Origin: Fremontodendron californicum
Lineage: Eukaryota > Streptophyta > Magnoliopsida > Malvales > Malvaceae
Assembly (NCBI GenBank): GCA_030761205.1
Contig: JAULJL010000018.1
Location: 10,684,501-10,748,500, forward strand
Reading direction: 5' to 3'
Length of the DNA: 64,000 bases
Shown: piece after piece, positions 46,601 through 57,419 of the stretch
How the letters are laid out: every line of letters starts with the position of its first letter
Numbering within the stretch: the stretch's first letter is position 1
The notes under the pieces: generated by a model
Seen by the model: the letters and a program-made list of their open reading frames with translations, nothing else
What the model was told of the DNA's origin: nothing
Database searches by the model: none
Position numbers and translations under genes: made by a program

Positions 46601-47041
46601 TTCAGAGGGGTCAATGATAGTGTTGAAGTCTCCAGCTAGCATCCATGGAAGGTTAGACAGTGTGCTATTTAGATGAACTAAATGGCTCCATAACCTTCTC
46701 CTTTCAATGCCCTCATTAGAAGCATAAATGGCAGAGAATAAGAACTTCTTGCCTGTGTAAGATATGCTACATGTAAGGCTTTGGTCCATTGAAGCAACCA
46801 GACTCAGCTGCACATGGCTTTGGTAAAGAAACCAGATTCTTCCATTATTGGCCTCAGAATAGTTATGGAACATGCTCCATCCTGGAAAACTTTTATCTAA
46901 AATCTGCTGCATATTCTGAAGCTTGACATGAGTCTCAATCAGACAGACAATGTCAGCTCTTAGCTTTCTTATTCTACTAACTACATCTTTTTGTTTAAGG
47001 GAATGATTGAATCCCCTTACATTCCATATGAATATATTCAT
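43625..47041 (-). CDS. LINE ORF2: endonuclease and reverse transcriptase
   Basis: 1138 aa, uninterrupted. The APE-type endonuclease lies at about 1-235, with WNVRG (N7), IETHVK (E36), AGDFN (D138, N140) and SDHSPAF (D225, H226) all present. Reverse transcriptase spans about 500-760 (KDYRPISCCSVVYKSI; FVEGRNISDN; GIRQGDPISPYLFV; YFADDLMIF). A zf-RVT zinc-binding region lies near the C-terminus (CDMCSQQMETRDHLFFEC). There is no RNase H domain. Starts at 47041, with its ATG overlapping the ORF1 stop (TAATG). Nicks target DNA and copies the LINE RNA. Confidence 0.93.
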   Translation of the reverse strand: MNIFIWNVRGFNHSLKQKDVVSRIRKLRADIVCLIETHVKLQNMQQILDKSFPGWSMFHNYSEANNGRIWFLYQSHVQLSLVASMDQSLTCSISYTGKKFLFSAIYASNEGIERRRLWSHLVHLNSTLSNLPWMLAGDFNTIIDPSESSSYVGSQAPSTDIRDFTDCLQVLSCFDHTFIGPRFTWSNKQIEGFLARKLDRVLINAEWLTAFPESHVEFLAPEISDHSPAFIKLDMVSASPPKPFKFFNYWTRHPEFMHVVENSWRVPTGGNPMVRLHTKMKRLKSVLKNFNHAYYGSISEKVTTKRKELEDVQVFLLSHPSDELVEKERMLAQEYNELRKAEESHFRQKSRVQWLQEGDQNTGFFHKMVAARQNRGTMRVLYDDSGNRLETFSQISQAAVSHFQKIIGTKDYNVERCTREFLRELLQFSFSDAEKFELSKPISREEIKESIFAIKGDKAPGPDGFTSHFFKEAWTVVGEEYIDAILHFFQTGDLLAGFNSTIVALVPKNQNPTCIKDYRPISCCSVVYKSITSVMARRLKKFLPTIISKSQSAFVEGRNISDNVLMAQELVRGYARKTLSPRSAIKVDLQKAFDTLDWDFMLLVLTALNFPTEFITWIKSCITGPRFSLSINGGLVGYFKGERGIRQGDPISPYLFVLAMNALSKLLDAAAQHKVFDFHPKCKRIGLTHLYFADDLMIFTKGHLKSIQGVQDILESFYKLSGLQLNCAKTELYSSGISRAQLQEIQGVTGFKLGELPVRYLGVPLVTKKLTEKDCVPLISKITARITHWTSKILSYAGRFQLIQSVLFNIQNYWCRIFILPKAVLSRINQLCSRFYWLGKDAEARGARVSWQKICCPRSEGGLGLKDLGSWNRASIMQIIWTLLFKAGSWWIAWIHNYVLKGTSFWQFPITQGSSWIWRKLLQLRPLAAQFTYQNNGRLVWKFPGDRFSVAKVWQQIRPRQPKVDWDRLVWYAYHIPRHSQISWMAIQNKLPTKDRLMEWGMELNGTCDMCSQQMETRDHLFFECEYSKAVWKEILHLCKLHRVIRSWDFEVQWAKRKLMGKSLIATVLRIAWNALIYHVWRERNNRRFGKQSQQCMQMLEKIKEEVSYRLGGMKIIKDDNVNRDLHVAWGLKSSLIA

Positions 47042-48375
47042 TAGGATTGGTTAGGCAAGGAACTTCCTGAGGTAGTGGGATTTACCTTTGCACTGGTCCT
47101 TTTTCCTTTGTCAATAGGCCCTCTCCTTTTTGTCTTTAGATTCTTCATAAGATCTGCTACTCCAGCAGAAGCTGCTCTTGGTTTCCTAGGAGAGTGCTCT
47201 GTCATGTTTTCATCTTCAGTAACTGCCCTTGTATCATTCTTGATCTCAGGCTCAATTTCTTCCCTATCCTTTTCCTCAACTACTTCTTCCAAAATGGCAT
47301 ATCGATTGAGTGAACTTGCCTTCCTGGTTTCAATATTTATTTTCTGGTTTGGCATCATAACTTCCTTATTGATGAAGCTTGACATCATATTTTGATTCTT
47401 GGGGCTTACTAATGAAGTTCCAGCATCACATTCAGCTCTTTTGCCATTCTCCTCAATAATTTCCTCTGCTATACATTCTTCCTGTCCTTGCTTCTTTTCC
47501 TTTGGCCTCCAAACCTTTGCTACAGCATTAACAGGCTTAGATGGGCAAGCTTTATCCAAAAGGCCAAAAATCTTACAGTTTGAGCACCTTTGTGGCAGCC
47601 AAGGAGCTTCAACTGTTATGGACGCAATGGATCCATTCTCCAACACAACATCTATAGTGCTTGGAATGACAGTTGTGGCTGCAACTTCAATACACACTTT
47701 GGCATAGGCCAATCTCTGCTGGCTGGATGTTATTCTGTCCATGTAGAGAGGAGTGCCCAACGCACTTGCTATATAGCTCAATCCTGTTCTTGTATAAAGC
47801 TCCAATGGAACTCGACCTAAATGAATCCAAATAGGGAGTTTTTCCATACTGAAATTCAGTGTTTCCATCCCTGGCTCCCATTTCCTAACAATAAGTGGCT
47901 TATTGTGGATATGCCAAGGGCCAGCTTCAAGAACTCGATCTCTTGCCTCTGAGTTAGAGAATTGAATCACAAAAAGATTTAGCCCAGCTGGCTTAATCTC
48001 CACAGTGCTATCTTTCCCCCATAGCAGCGTGACCATTCTCTGAAATTGACTGAAGTTTGGAATTCTTCCAATGAACTGAGCCACCACAGAGTTCTTCCAA
48101 TGCTGAATTCCTTCTGCAAAAACCTCACCTGGAGGCTTTACTGTCACAGCTCCATTGCAGATCTGATGCGGAAAAAACTGCAAAGTCTGATCAGCAGAGG
48201 CTGAAAAAAGTTTCCTCCAATCAGCTTTTTCCACCTCACCAGAAGTTGTTGTAACTGCCTCTGTCCTTTCCCCCCTTTGAGCTCCCCTCTGCTCTTGATC
48301 TGATTGTGTAATGTCATCATGAACAATCGCGTGATCTGAATATTTCATCCATGTCCGCGCCTGATCTGAAGCCAT
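47041..48375 (-). CDS. LINE ORF1: RNA-binding protein with DUF4283 and zinc knuckle
   Basis: 444 aa. The DUF4283-type region is at about 50-190 (VVAQFIGRIPNFSQFQRMV; LWGKDSTVEIKPAGLNLFVI; GPWHIHNKPLIVRKW). A zinc knuckle follows, CSNCKIFGLLDKAC, in which the usual His (FGH) is replaced by Leu, so zinc binding may be weakened. The C-terminus is Lys/Glu-rich and probably disordered. Presumed to coat the LINE RNA. Stop TAA at 47043-47041 overlaps the ORF2 ATG. Confidence 0.88.
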   Translation of the reverse strand: MASDQARTWMKYSDHAIVHDDITQSDQEQRGAQRGERTEAVTTTSGEVEKADWRKLFSASADQTLQFFPHQICNGAVTVKPPGEVFAEGIQHWKNSVVAQFIGRIPNFSQFQRMVTLLWGKDSTVEIKPAGLNLFVIQFSNSEARDRVLEAGPWHIHNKPLIVRKWEPGMETLNFSMEKLPIWIHLGRVPLELYTRTGLSYIASALGTPLYMDRITSSQQRLAYAKVCIEVAATTVIPSTIDVVLENGSIASITVEAPWLPQRCSNCKIFGLLDKACPSKPVNAVAKVWRPKEKKQGQEECIAEEIIEENGKRAECDAGTSLVSPKNQNMMSSFINKEVMMPNQKINIETRKASSLNRYAILEEVVEEKDREEIEPEIKNDTRAVTEDENMTEHSPRKPRAASAGVADLMKNLKTKRRGPIDKGKRTSAKVNPTTSGSSLPNQS

Positions 48376-49446
48376 TTAAGAAACAAGGATTCCAAAACGA
48401 TCCAAAAACCAAAAACCCAAACACCAAAAACAGCTTCAAGATGCAGTTTTGCAAAAAACCAAGAAAGAATCCAAGAAAGAAGCACCGATCGACTAAATGG
48501 ATGTGAATCTGTCCTGACAAACTTGTTTGGAGATGGTGACTTAAACTTTGAGCAAATTTCAGCGAGCTTACAACCTTAGCTTGGTGTGAATGCAGATCTA
48601 GTAAAGAAAAGGCCTGCTCTGCCTCATCTTCTTGGCCAGCCCTGAAAGAAGGTCTCGATCCAGATGGAACGGACGGTGGAGATTCTAGGATGGAAGGTAA
48701 GTGGGCCCAGTGGATGAAGGGTCAGCTGGCACGCGTTTCTTCCGCTTCGATTTCAACGTGTAAACGCTCTGATCTGAGGTTGTTGTTCGGAGTCTTGGGT
48801 GCGCCTCTGGCGCCGGTACACGTTAGCACTTTGGAGCCTTTCCCTCACCTCAGCATTCGATTGACTCCTCTTCAACCACTCCCGAAAAATGATCAACACG
48901 CTAGAAGGATAGATCTGAGCTTGTTTTGATCTAGATCTTAAGTCCAAGATTTGTGTTTTTGGGGATTATGAAGTGACAAAACAATGGGGAAAAGAGGATG
49001 TTTGGGGTGGTTGCTGTGGCTTGGAAAGTGAAAGATTAAGGGGAGTTTGGTTGGTTGGTGCGATCTGGTAAAATCCCGGTTGATCGATCTGTTTGGGTAG
49101 GGAAAGCAAAAAAGAAAGGAGAAGGGATATGGTGGGATGAAGGAGTGGAGGAAGGAGGAGGAAAACCGGAGTTGGAGATGGCTAGGGAAAGCAGAGGCAG
49201 AAACCCTCTGCTTGTCTCGAAAAACTCACCGATCTCACATTCTTGGCAGCAGCACTGAAGGCTTCTCTGTGACTTATATCAGGATTCCCAGCTTTGATGC
49301 GTTGGATTTCGTCCTTGATGAAGCGGTTGTTTTTGAGCTTTTAGGTGAAAGGGTCGACAAAGAAAAGCAAAACTGCAGCGAAGGAGAGCGCCAGTTCAAG
49401 TTCAGCTCTTTTAAAAAATTTCTTTTTTTTGCTTGGTAGGGTGTTC
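48376..49446 (-). promoter_or_regulatory. LINE 5' UTR with presumed internal promoter
   Basis: About 1.07 kb between the 5' TSD and the ORF1 start, richer in GC than the flanking DNA. Plant L1 elements carry their promoter here. Short plus-strand open frames in it are antisense chance frames. Confidence 0.6.
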
Positions 49447-49459
49447 CTCACCCTTTCTT

Positions 49460-50039
49460 ATATCTCTCTCTCTCTTTTTTTTTTTCATTTTCTCCCCCAT
49501 CTCTTCCCTGCACTCTCATTTTTTTTTCTTCATATTTCCTCTCTCTCCCATCGAATCTTGTTTGCTTTTCTTCTTTCAATTTTATTTGTATTGAATTGTC
49601 ATAATTACCTGTTAACAATAAAAGAAGGAATTTCATTCATGTCATAGAGGGACAGATGTCATTACCGGGAAGAAACTTGTAGTAAAAAATATATATGTTA
49701 GATATCAACTTGTTTATTTGAGTTTTGAGTTTGTAATTTTTAAGTTATTAAAAATGAGTGATGTTTTAGAGGATAAAAAATGATGTATGGGTTTCTAGGA
49801 GAATAAGATAGAAGATCAAATTGTTAGAAAGTTTTAATTGGCTGAGGCTATGACATTTTAATAAGTGGAGTAGAGATCTGAACAAATTAACTAACCAAGA
49901 ACAAAAAAAGATTAATGTAATGGATTAAATGTAAACAAGGACTGTGATAGATGGATTTTTACAAAGATTGAGATAAAATATTTTCTATTTTTTGAAGTCA
50001 ACTCGAGTGAAGAGTTTATATATATATATATATATATAA
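49460..50039. other. intergenic, low complexity
   Basis: Pyrimidine-rich (CT)n-like start, then AT-rich DNA with (AT)n at about 50020-50037. No gene recognised. Confidence 0.4.
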
Positions 50040-50408
50040 TTATACTAGTGTAAAATTAAATTAATTTTACACATTTTCATAACTTTTTATACGATTTTAT
50101 ATTTATTTAATTCGACCGTTGTATTTCATGTTCTATTCACGTAAATCATGCACGTCGATTTTCGAGTAAATTAAAAATGTCTAACTATTTATTCGATGTA
50201 AAAAAATTTCAACCGTTAAATATATATTGAAAAAGACAGTATTCTCGATCGATATGATAGAGATATTGAATCGATTCGGAACTTTACGTGCACGACGAGT
50301 ACAATTATGTTGTTAAATCCAACGGTCGGTTTGTTCAAATATAAATCGTATAAAAAGTTACGAAAGTGGGTAAAACAAAAATTAATTTAATTTTACACTA
50401 GTGTAAGA
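50040..50408. mobile_element. MITE with inverted repeats of about 75 bp
   Basis: The ends actagtgtaaaattaaattaa and (inverted) actagtgtaaaattaaattaa match, and the arms continue through acttttTATACGATTTatat and cgaccgttg. Fold-back of about 370 bp. No clean TSD assigned. Confidence 0.7.
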
Positions 50409-52153
50409 TGATCTCTCATATTATATATATATACAAGTACTTTGAATTTTCATTTGCTATCATATTTCTTATGTTTGAATCATATAAAATCTCATATTTG
50501 GACAACGAATGGTCCATTTGGCAATTATGAATTTGCAAACTTTGAAAAATATTATATATATGTTCAAATATGTATATTGTATAAAAAATATTAAAGTTAT
50601 CCCCATTATGATTTTGCTTCAATTTTGCAATTGAAATGCAATTGGCTCTTATTGAGGCTTGGTTGATAGGGGACAGTTGTTCCCAATCATGCAATAGCTT
50701 TAAGCTGATAGGTGTTTTTCAACTTTTTCATGTTTTGACTTCAGGGGTGCAAGTTCCAAGTCTTTTCTCTTCTATTTTGTTTCTTTCATCTTTTGCAAGC
50801 TTTCTTGCTTCCTTTTGGTTCGTTTGGTTTTTTCTATTGCAGGTTGGCTTCTTCAACTTCTTACTTCTTTTTTTTTTCATTTTTCTTGTCATATGTTCTT
50901 CCTTTTTTTTCCTTTTTTTTTTATTTGTGCATGCTTGATTTGAGCTTTTTTTTTCCCTATATTTGATTTTGTTTTTTGTTCTCTCACTCACTGAGTTCTG
51001 TTATGATTTTGGAGACAAACCTGACTTTGAATGTATCCGTATCTTTGCTTCTCTACGTTCCAACCCTCCAAAAAGGTAAACTTTATGTGACTTTTTTTTT
51101 AAAGTGTTTATTTCCGATAAGATATTGGAGTTTTTGGTCATATTTTTTATTTTTATTTTCAAATTATGTTTGATTACTAAGAAAATGATAGAAAGGAAAT
51201 AATTCTTTTTGTTTCTTTTTTGGACTCTCGAATAAAATAAAAAAATTGATTAGTAGTAATTCAGTCATCAGTATGCTTCCATTCTCATCTAGGTCTTGGT
51301 ATAAGTTGAAAGAAATATATATAATTACATACATAATAACACACTATTATACCTTTTCACTATTTAGTGGGCTTAAGATTCAAGCTTTTTGCTGTTTGGG
51401 TAGCAGAAAAGATGATTCATCCAACTAAGAATTGTCATTTCCTTTCTGCATGTCAATTGAAAATTTTATTCTTGACTGAAGGCTGAGACAGCAAAACAAT
51501 GCATTGTTACCTTTGTTTCTGCTACCGATAATTTAAATGTCCAATTACTAGCTCATCATCTTTAAAGTCTAAAGTTTTACACATACTTAAAAAGTTGGTA
51601 AATGCATAAATTAAGGGGAAAAAAAGGAAAAAGTTGAAAGCAATAAGGCTGCTAGCTGGGGTGCTTAACTATATATATTGATTTTAATTTGAGATATCAA
51701 CTTGATAGTGACCATTTAAAATACGGAGACATGGATTTGTGCATACGTGTTGTATTTGTGTTATTTTATATCTATATCTTACTTTAAAAGTTGTCTTCAA
51801 GTTGAGATATTTTGCATAGTTTGTCATAGTAATTCAAATTTAACTCTAAATTCATGTTATTTTTTGTATCATAATCGTATTCAATGTATTATCAATGATA
51901 ATAAAATCGAACCAACGCGATGATTCAAACACTAGTATATATATATATATTTACTATATAAACGTTGAACTTGGCTTCCTAAGTGTTGTTCTGATTTGCA
52001 TTTATTGCCTTTAGCTATATTTGTTATGGTCTTTGTTCTTATACTCTTTAATTACAAATTGTGTAGTGTTTACTATTTTTTTGTGCTTTGTGCTTTGTAA
52101 TTGCATATTATTTATTAACTTATCATTGTCTCCAAGCACAAGCACAAGCAAAA
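50409..52153. other. intergenic, no gene recognised
   Basis: T-rich stretches at about 50850-50970 and short (AT)n runs. I see no conserved coding motif in either strand. Confidence 0.4.
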
Positions 52154-52214
52154 GGCATAAAGAGTAAATTTATCACTATATTTTATCAATATCAAGTTTT
52201 GTTACTCTATTTTT

Positions 52215-53126
52215 TTTTTTTTTGGATAAGTAAGTGTTTTATTTATCTAGAAAGCAGTTAAACTGCTACATCCAACATCATGTGCAACATGTACTTAAAG
52301 CTATACATACTTAAACAATACTTGAACAAAACTTAAGACCACTAATCAATCAGGGAACAATAGCAACATACTTCAGCAATACTTAAAGCAATTCCAGAAT
52401 GGACAAAGATCCTAGGAAAAAAGAGACAGTCCCCAGTTTGCATCCAATCTTCGGTTCACTTCATCAGGACTAATGTTCTTGAGCCCCAACAATCGCATTC
52501 TGATGATCTCTTTTATCTGCTCAATAATGGCTCCTTGTGTGGATTGAAGGCGATTAAAACACCTATTATTTCTCTCCCTCCAGATCGAGTAAAGAAAGGC
52601 ACTCCATGATAAACGCAAAATAACAGAAATGAGAGTTTTTCCTCTGATTCTGTTTACTGCCCATTGCAGCTCTGCTTGCCAGCTCCTTATGCTTCTATGA
52701 AGTTGACATAAGCATAGTATATGCCCCCAGATTTCTTTTGAATAGTCACATTCAAAAAATATATGATTCCGGGTTTCTTGCTCAGTTTGACATAGCTCAC
52801 ATTTTCCATCCACCTCCATGCCCCATGACATCAATCTGTTCTTTGTAGGCAGTTTGTCCAATATAGCCATCCAAGCTACCAGTGCATGTTTAGGAATATG
52901 AAATGGAAACCAGATCAGTTTATCCCACTCCACCTTGTCCTGCCTAGGCCTGAGATCATTCCAGACTTTAGCCACCATAAATCTGTTCCCAGGGAACTTC
53001 CAAGTTAGAGCACCATTCTGGTTGGAGGTGAACCTCAAAGCCAAAGCCCTCAGCTGAAGCATTTTACGCCATGTCCAGCTGCTTCCTGGGGAAGGTTGAA
53101 CCTGCCACACCCTCAGCTGAAGCATT
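52215..53126 (-). mobile_element. 5'-truncated L1-type LINE
   Basis: Poly-T at its left end followed by ggataagtaagtgttttatt, as in the full-length LINE's 3' end. Flanked by a 13-bp duplication ttactctattttt (about 52202-52214 and 53127-53139). Only the last part of ORF2 remains. A 21-bp sequence at its 5' end is repeated 63 bp inward. Confidence 0.85.
52412..53125 (-). pseudogene. C-terminal ORF2 fragment of the truncated LINE
   Basis: An open stretch equivalent to the last roughly 235 residues of LINE ORF2, with a zf-RVT region (CELCQTEQETRNHIFFEC) aligning to CDMCSQQMETRDHLFFEC in the full-length copy. Clearly the same family but well diverged. No endonuclease or RT, so non-functional. 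Confidence 0.88.
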
Positions 53127-54289
53127 TTACTCTATTTTTGTTTGATTGAATTTGTCAATAAATTCTGATTTTTAATTGAATTTTGCCACTCAACTTTAAT
53201 TTTGGATAATTTGAAGAAAAAATATAACAAAAAAAAATATTTTTTCAAAATATTTCCTTTTAATAATTAACAATAATTAATTAATAAAAAAATTACAACT
53301 TAAATTTTTGTCCTTTTTTTTTTTTTTAGTTTTTCTCTTATTATTCAAGTCGCTAGTGATTGATAATAACATCGGTTAGTAGTGATAATCAAAGGCAAAA
53401 TTTGGCCGCTAAACACCAAATCTGACATATCCATGTTTTTTTTTTCTTTTTCATTTTGGTATTTTTTTCTTTGCCATATCATTTTTGTTTTCTATTTCTA
53501 ATTTGATATAGACATAATATTAGTTAAAATATTATTTTTCTTCCTTGCCACATCATTTTTTTAAAGTTTTTAATTTTTAATTTGATGCAAACAAAATCTT
53601 TTATGGAATATTTTATTTTTGTTAAATTTTTAAAAAAATACCAACATGGAAAGAAGTTTTAAAAAATAACATTATGGAATGAATATGTCAGATTTGATAT
53701 CTGATGATCAAATTTGACTTTATAGCATCACTACTGACTAAAATCATCATCGGTTATCAATGATTTGAAGAATAGAAGAAAGACAAATATAACTTTAGAT
53801 TTTTTATAAAACAAAAATTCTATGTCAGTTTTTATTTTTTAATATTTTTCATCAATTAATTTATTATTGTTAATTATTGAAAATAAATATTTTGAAGAAA
53901 TGTTTTTTTGTTTGTTAAATTTTGTTCGATCAAATAAAAGTAGAGCGGGAAAATTCAATATTGAAGTAAAGTATAGTGACAAATTTGCCCTTTAACCCAT
54001 GAATAATTTTTTTATATATATTTATTGTTTATTTTTGTCATCAACTTTGCTAAGTTACACCTAGATTATTTATTGTATACTCTTTCAATTTTTCTAATAT
54101 TTTAAAACATATATATGATAAATTAAAAATATTAAAATTATTGAAGCTAGTGAAATATCCAAAGGTGACAAGACAAAAGCATTATGGATATGAGGTTAAC
54201 AATAATACTCTGTGATTTTTATATTAAAAAAATATTTAATGACAATAGACTTGAAACTCATTTCAAAAAAGAAGGATAGCTAAGATTAA

Positions 54290-54935
54290 TTGTCAAATTC
54301 GAGAATGACACATGCAAAATTATTCACAAAAACTACTTAAAAATAGGTGGGATCTATTGACGAAAGAATGGAAGGCATGGAAGAAGTTTAAATGGAAAGA
54401 TACTAGTTTGGGGTGGAATCCTAGAAAAGCAACAGTTGATGCCTCAAAAAAACGGTAGGAAGTATCGACACATGATACTAGAATATTTCTTGATGCAATT
54501 AGAGATATAAAATTAAATTTTCACATCCACAAATGATATTTTTTTCCCCTGAAATAGAGCATAAGTTGTTTGGTGGATTGCTTATTATCGTGTGACATAT
54601 AGAAAAATATTATTTTGTTGATTCTAGATATTCTTAAATGAAAGGTTTTTTTGCATCATATAAAGGAGAACAATATCATTTATTTGACTTTTGTCAAGGT
54701 AGATCTATTTCTAGTAAAGAAGAGGTATTCAATCATTCACTTTCATGGCTACATAGTGTGATTGAGTAAACTCTTAATATATTGAAAAAAATGGATATTT
54801 TAAGAGATGCGAAGTTTTCTTTGAAAAACAAAGGTTGATTGTTGTTGCTACAATGACAATACATAATTTTATTCGAATGCAGGTCGAAGATGATGCAGAT
54901 TTTAGGTATTATGAGAATAGTGATGAGACATAAAA
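54290..54935 (+). pseudogene. PIF/Harbinger remnants (Myb-like protein and transposase)
   Basis: Frames broken by stops and shifts. At about 54348-54460: RWDLLTKEWKAWKKFKWKD then TSLGWNPRKATVDAS, as in the Myb/SANT-like partner protein. At about 54655-54790: YKGEQYHLFDF, SSKEEVFNHSLSWLHSVIE, as in DDE_Tnp_4 transposases. At about 54822-54930: EKQRLIVVATMTIHNFIRMQ then a D-rich tail. Both genes are fragments only. Confidence 0.7.
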
Positions 54936-55854
54936 ACATTAGTAAGTCAGAAGATATGTATGATGGAGAAAGTGACAATGATGGTGAATTAAATAATTCA
55001 TTCGATTATGAAATGAAAAATATTAAGGGATGCTAGCTTGCAATTTAATGGATTAACTTTTGAAGAACAAAAATTAAATATATATATATATATAATGTAA
55101 TATTTATATGAGGGTATACAATTTTTTTTTTAATTTTATTTATAATATATAATATATAATTTTGCAAAATGTATGTTTGTATGTGATTTTAATATCTAAA
55201 AAATATTCTTTTTAATATATTTTCAAATTAAATTTCACATTTAAATTAATTACTTAAAAAATATTTTATATATATATATATATTTTTATGTATCTTAACA
55301 TTAATTTAGTTAAATGATAATAAAAATAAATTTTTATTTACTTTCCAACATCAGGTCTATTTTAAATATTTTTATTTCTTACAATAGTATTAAACACTCA
55401 AAAAATTTTAAATAATAACTTTTCAGGATTATTTTTTAAATGTAATTCTTTTTAAATTAAACTTTTTAGAACCAGAAAGAGCAAAGCTAAATTAAAACTA
55501 ATACTAGTAGTAATAATAGAAAATATCATGACAAAACAATACTAAGCTCTTGTTTAGTATTGTTTTTGAAAGAATTTTTAAGGTCAAAAATTGTTTTTCA
55601 CCATAAACGTAATGTTAAATAGATAAAAAAAAAAAAAATTTGTCTTTGAAATCATGATTTAAAAAGTCAAATTAAAAAATCAAAAAATATAAATTTTGAG
55701 CTTTAAAAACTAATTTTTGAATAAAATAATTTTATTATCCTCACATCTCTATACTTTTATTATTTTAAACATACATTTTTTTTTTTACATTTCAATTTTT
55801 ACAACACTTTTTCACAATATTACCAAACACTTAAAAAATTTTAACTCATAATTT
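54936..55854. other. AT-rich intergenic DNA
   Basis: (TA)n at about 55078-55094 and 55266-55283. No gene recognised. The right part, about 55545-55830, may be another degraded MITE, but its arms do not pair well. Confidence 0.4.
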
Positions 55855-56022
55855 TTCAACCGCCCTTTCTTTTTCTTTTTATCTTTTATCTGAGAAGACA
55901 CAAGAAGACAGTCGCTACCTGCGCCTGCAGCGCTGCGGGGGGAAGGATCAAGCAATGCAAGCAAGCACCCCCTCAACTCACCCCAACATTTCAACCGCCC
56001 TTTCTTTTTCTTTTTATCTTTT
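55855..56022. repeat. 33-bp direct repeat flanking a GC-rich 102-bp segment
   Basis: The 33-mer beginning ttcaaccgccctttcttttt occurs at 55855-55887 and again at 55990-56022. The segment between holds cgcctgcagcgctgcggggg, much richer in GC than the surroundings. Confidence 0.8.
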
Positions 56023-56039
56023 CAGGCCAGTTGACAATT

Positions 56040-56370
56040 TTTTTTATAAAAAACCCCACCTAACTTCTCCTATTTTCCCTCAAAAACCCTAAAAATAATG
56101 ATTCTGCCATCAATTCCTCCTCTCTAAATTTCTTTCGCTTTCTTAAACATTTGAAATCAAACTCAGGAACTCAACCTTTGCTGCCGACAAAGCTTTCTTT
56201 CTCATACCTCAATCAAGGTATTTCAAATTTCTCTTTCTTTCAAAGAAAACTCTCTGTTCTGTTACTTGGATTTCTGAATATTGCCTTTTGAATTTTCAAG
56301 CTAAACGAGAATCGGAGTCCTAAGTTTCTTTCCAAGCTTTTGCTTCTGCACTTAGTTTCTCAAGGTAATT
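56040..56370 (+). promoter_or_regulatory. candidate promoter and non-coding first exons of the PP2C gene
   Basis: A TATA-like ttttataaaaaaccccacc (about 56042) is followed by typical plant 5'-UTR sequence (aaaccctaaaaat, CT-rich). Good donors lie at about 56216 (caatcaag|gtattt) and 56365 (ctcaag|gtaatt). An acceptor (ttttcag) lies at about 60119 before the coding start at 60466. This would need an intron of about 3.75 kb and has no transcript support here. Confidence 0.35.
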
Positions 56371-57419
56371 AATTTCTTTCTCTTCTTTTTCCTTTTTCTT
56401 TACCTATTTTTTAAATAATTAGTTAATTTGATGATCCTTGATTTCAGACTCTCTTCGACTTACTTAAAAATATACTAATTCAGTTTATTTTTTGTTAATA
56501 TCAATTTAATTGATTTATATGATACTTAATAGTTAATACTAAAAGAAATCATTAGGATGAAGGCCATTGTAAAATACAGTACAACTCTTCGTAATATATG
56601 AGTCATGCTCCTTTTGGTTTTGGCTTCTTTAAATGATGTAGGTGATGTAGGTATCACGATGAATGCAGTTAATTATATGTCTCTCTCTGAGTAGTTGGTT
56701 AGCTAGTCATGCCTCATTTATGTCGATTTTGAACCTCTTCTTAATTCCTTTCCATGAATCCTGCTAATACAATGCTTAAAGTAGGAATCAAATTGATTAC
56801 ACCATATATACTGAAGGAATCGGCTCACATTTGTTAAAAAAAAATATTCTGTTTTCCCTTCGTTTCAACTGGTACTAAATCACCCAGCTAAGCACCCTGG
56901 AAATACCAATAAATAAAGAAATTCAATGACTTCTCTCTCCCCAGAAACTTGTGCATTGGAAGAAGATCTTTAATTTGAAATTTCTACACTAATGTACTCT
57001 TTTAAATGAGTTACCACAAAATATACAAAAATACTAGTTATGTTCCCCTGTATTGCAAGGGCCATTTTTTTCAAATTCAAATTGAACATAGAAATTTCCA
57101 AATGCTAGAGCATACTGAGCACTTAACTTTTGAAGCTTTAATTCATATTACTTTGAACCATCATCCTTAATTATATTGAGTTAAATTTGGTATCAATAGT
57201 GTTTATAAGTTTCAATTAGCAGTTGTGATGCTATTTTCTTTATATGTTTTTCGAACAATGAAAAGGTGTTTTATATCTAGAAAATATTAATAAATCAAAT
57301 GTAAAAGCATTGTTGATGATGAATAATATCTCCACTTTGAGTAATATTTAGGTTGAACTCTTTTAATTTTGTTTTGTATGAAATTTGATGTTAATTGACT
57401 ACATTGTTAGACCCCGTTA
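56371..57419. other. presumed intron or intergenic DNA
   Basis: No coding motif seen. AT-rich. Confidence 0.35.

Larger units (their letters stand above)
43502..49446 (-). mobile_element. full-length L1-type LINE
   Basis: Minus-strand non-LTR retrotransposon of about 5.9 kb. It has a short poly-A end (plus-strand T run at 43497-43505), a 3' UTR, ORF2, ORF1 and a GC-richer 5' UTR of about 1.07 kb (48376-49446). It is bounded by exact 13-bp target duplications. Both ORFs are open, so the copy may be competent. Its 3' end (ttttttggataagcaaag) is shared with the truncated copy at 52215. Confidence 0.9.
52154..53998. mobile_element. fold-back MITE interrupted by a truncated LINE
   Basis: The left end (ggcataaagagtaaatttatcactatatttta) and right end (inverted: gggttaaagggcaaatttgtc, actatacttta) pair. 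Inner arms around 53340-53440 and 53690-53770 also pair (catcggttagtagtgat against atcactactgac...catcatcgg). With the 0.9-kb LINE removed it is about 0.93 kb. Confidence 0.65.

Noticed and set aside
47075..47820. Plus-strand open frames antisense to LINE ORF1
   Set aside because: No known domain; low-complexity shadow of the minus-strand coding frame.
49055..49647. Plus-strand open frames over the LINE 5' UTR
   Set aside because: Antisense to the LINE leader and run past its TSD into a pyrimidine-rich stretch. No recognisable motif.
50636..50938. 100-codon plus-strand open frame rich in Phe/Leu
   Set aside because: Encoded by T-rich low-complexity DNA. The hydrophobic reading is a composition effect.
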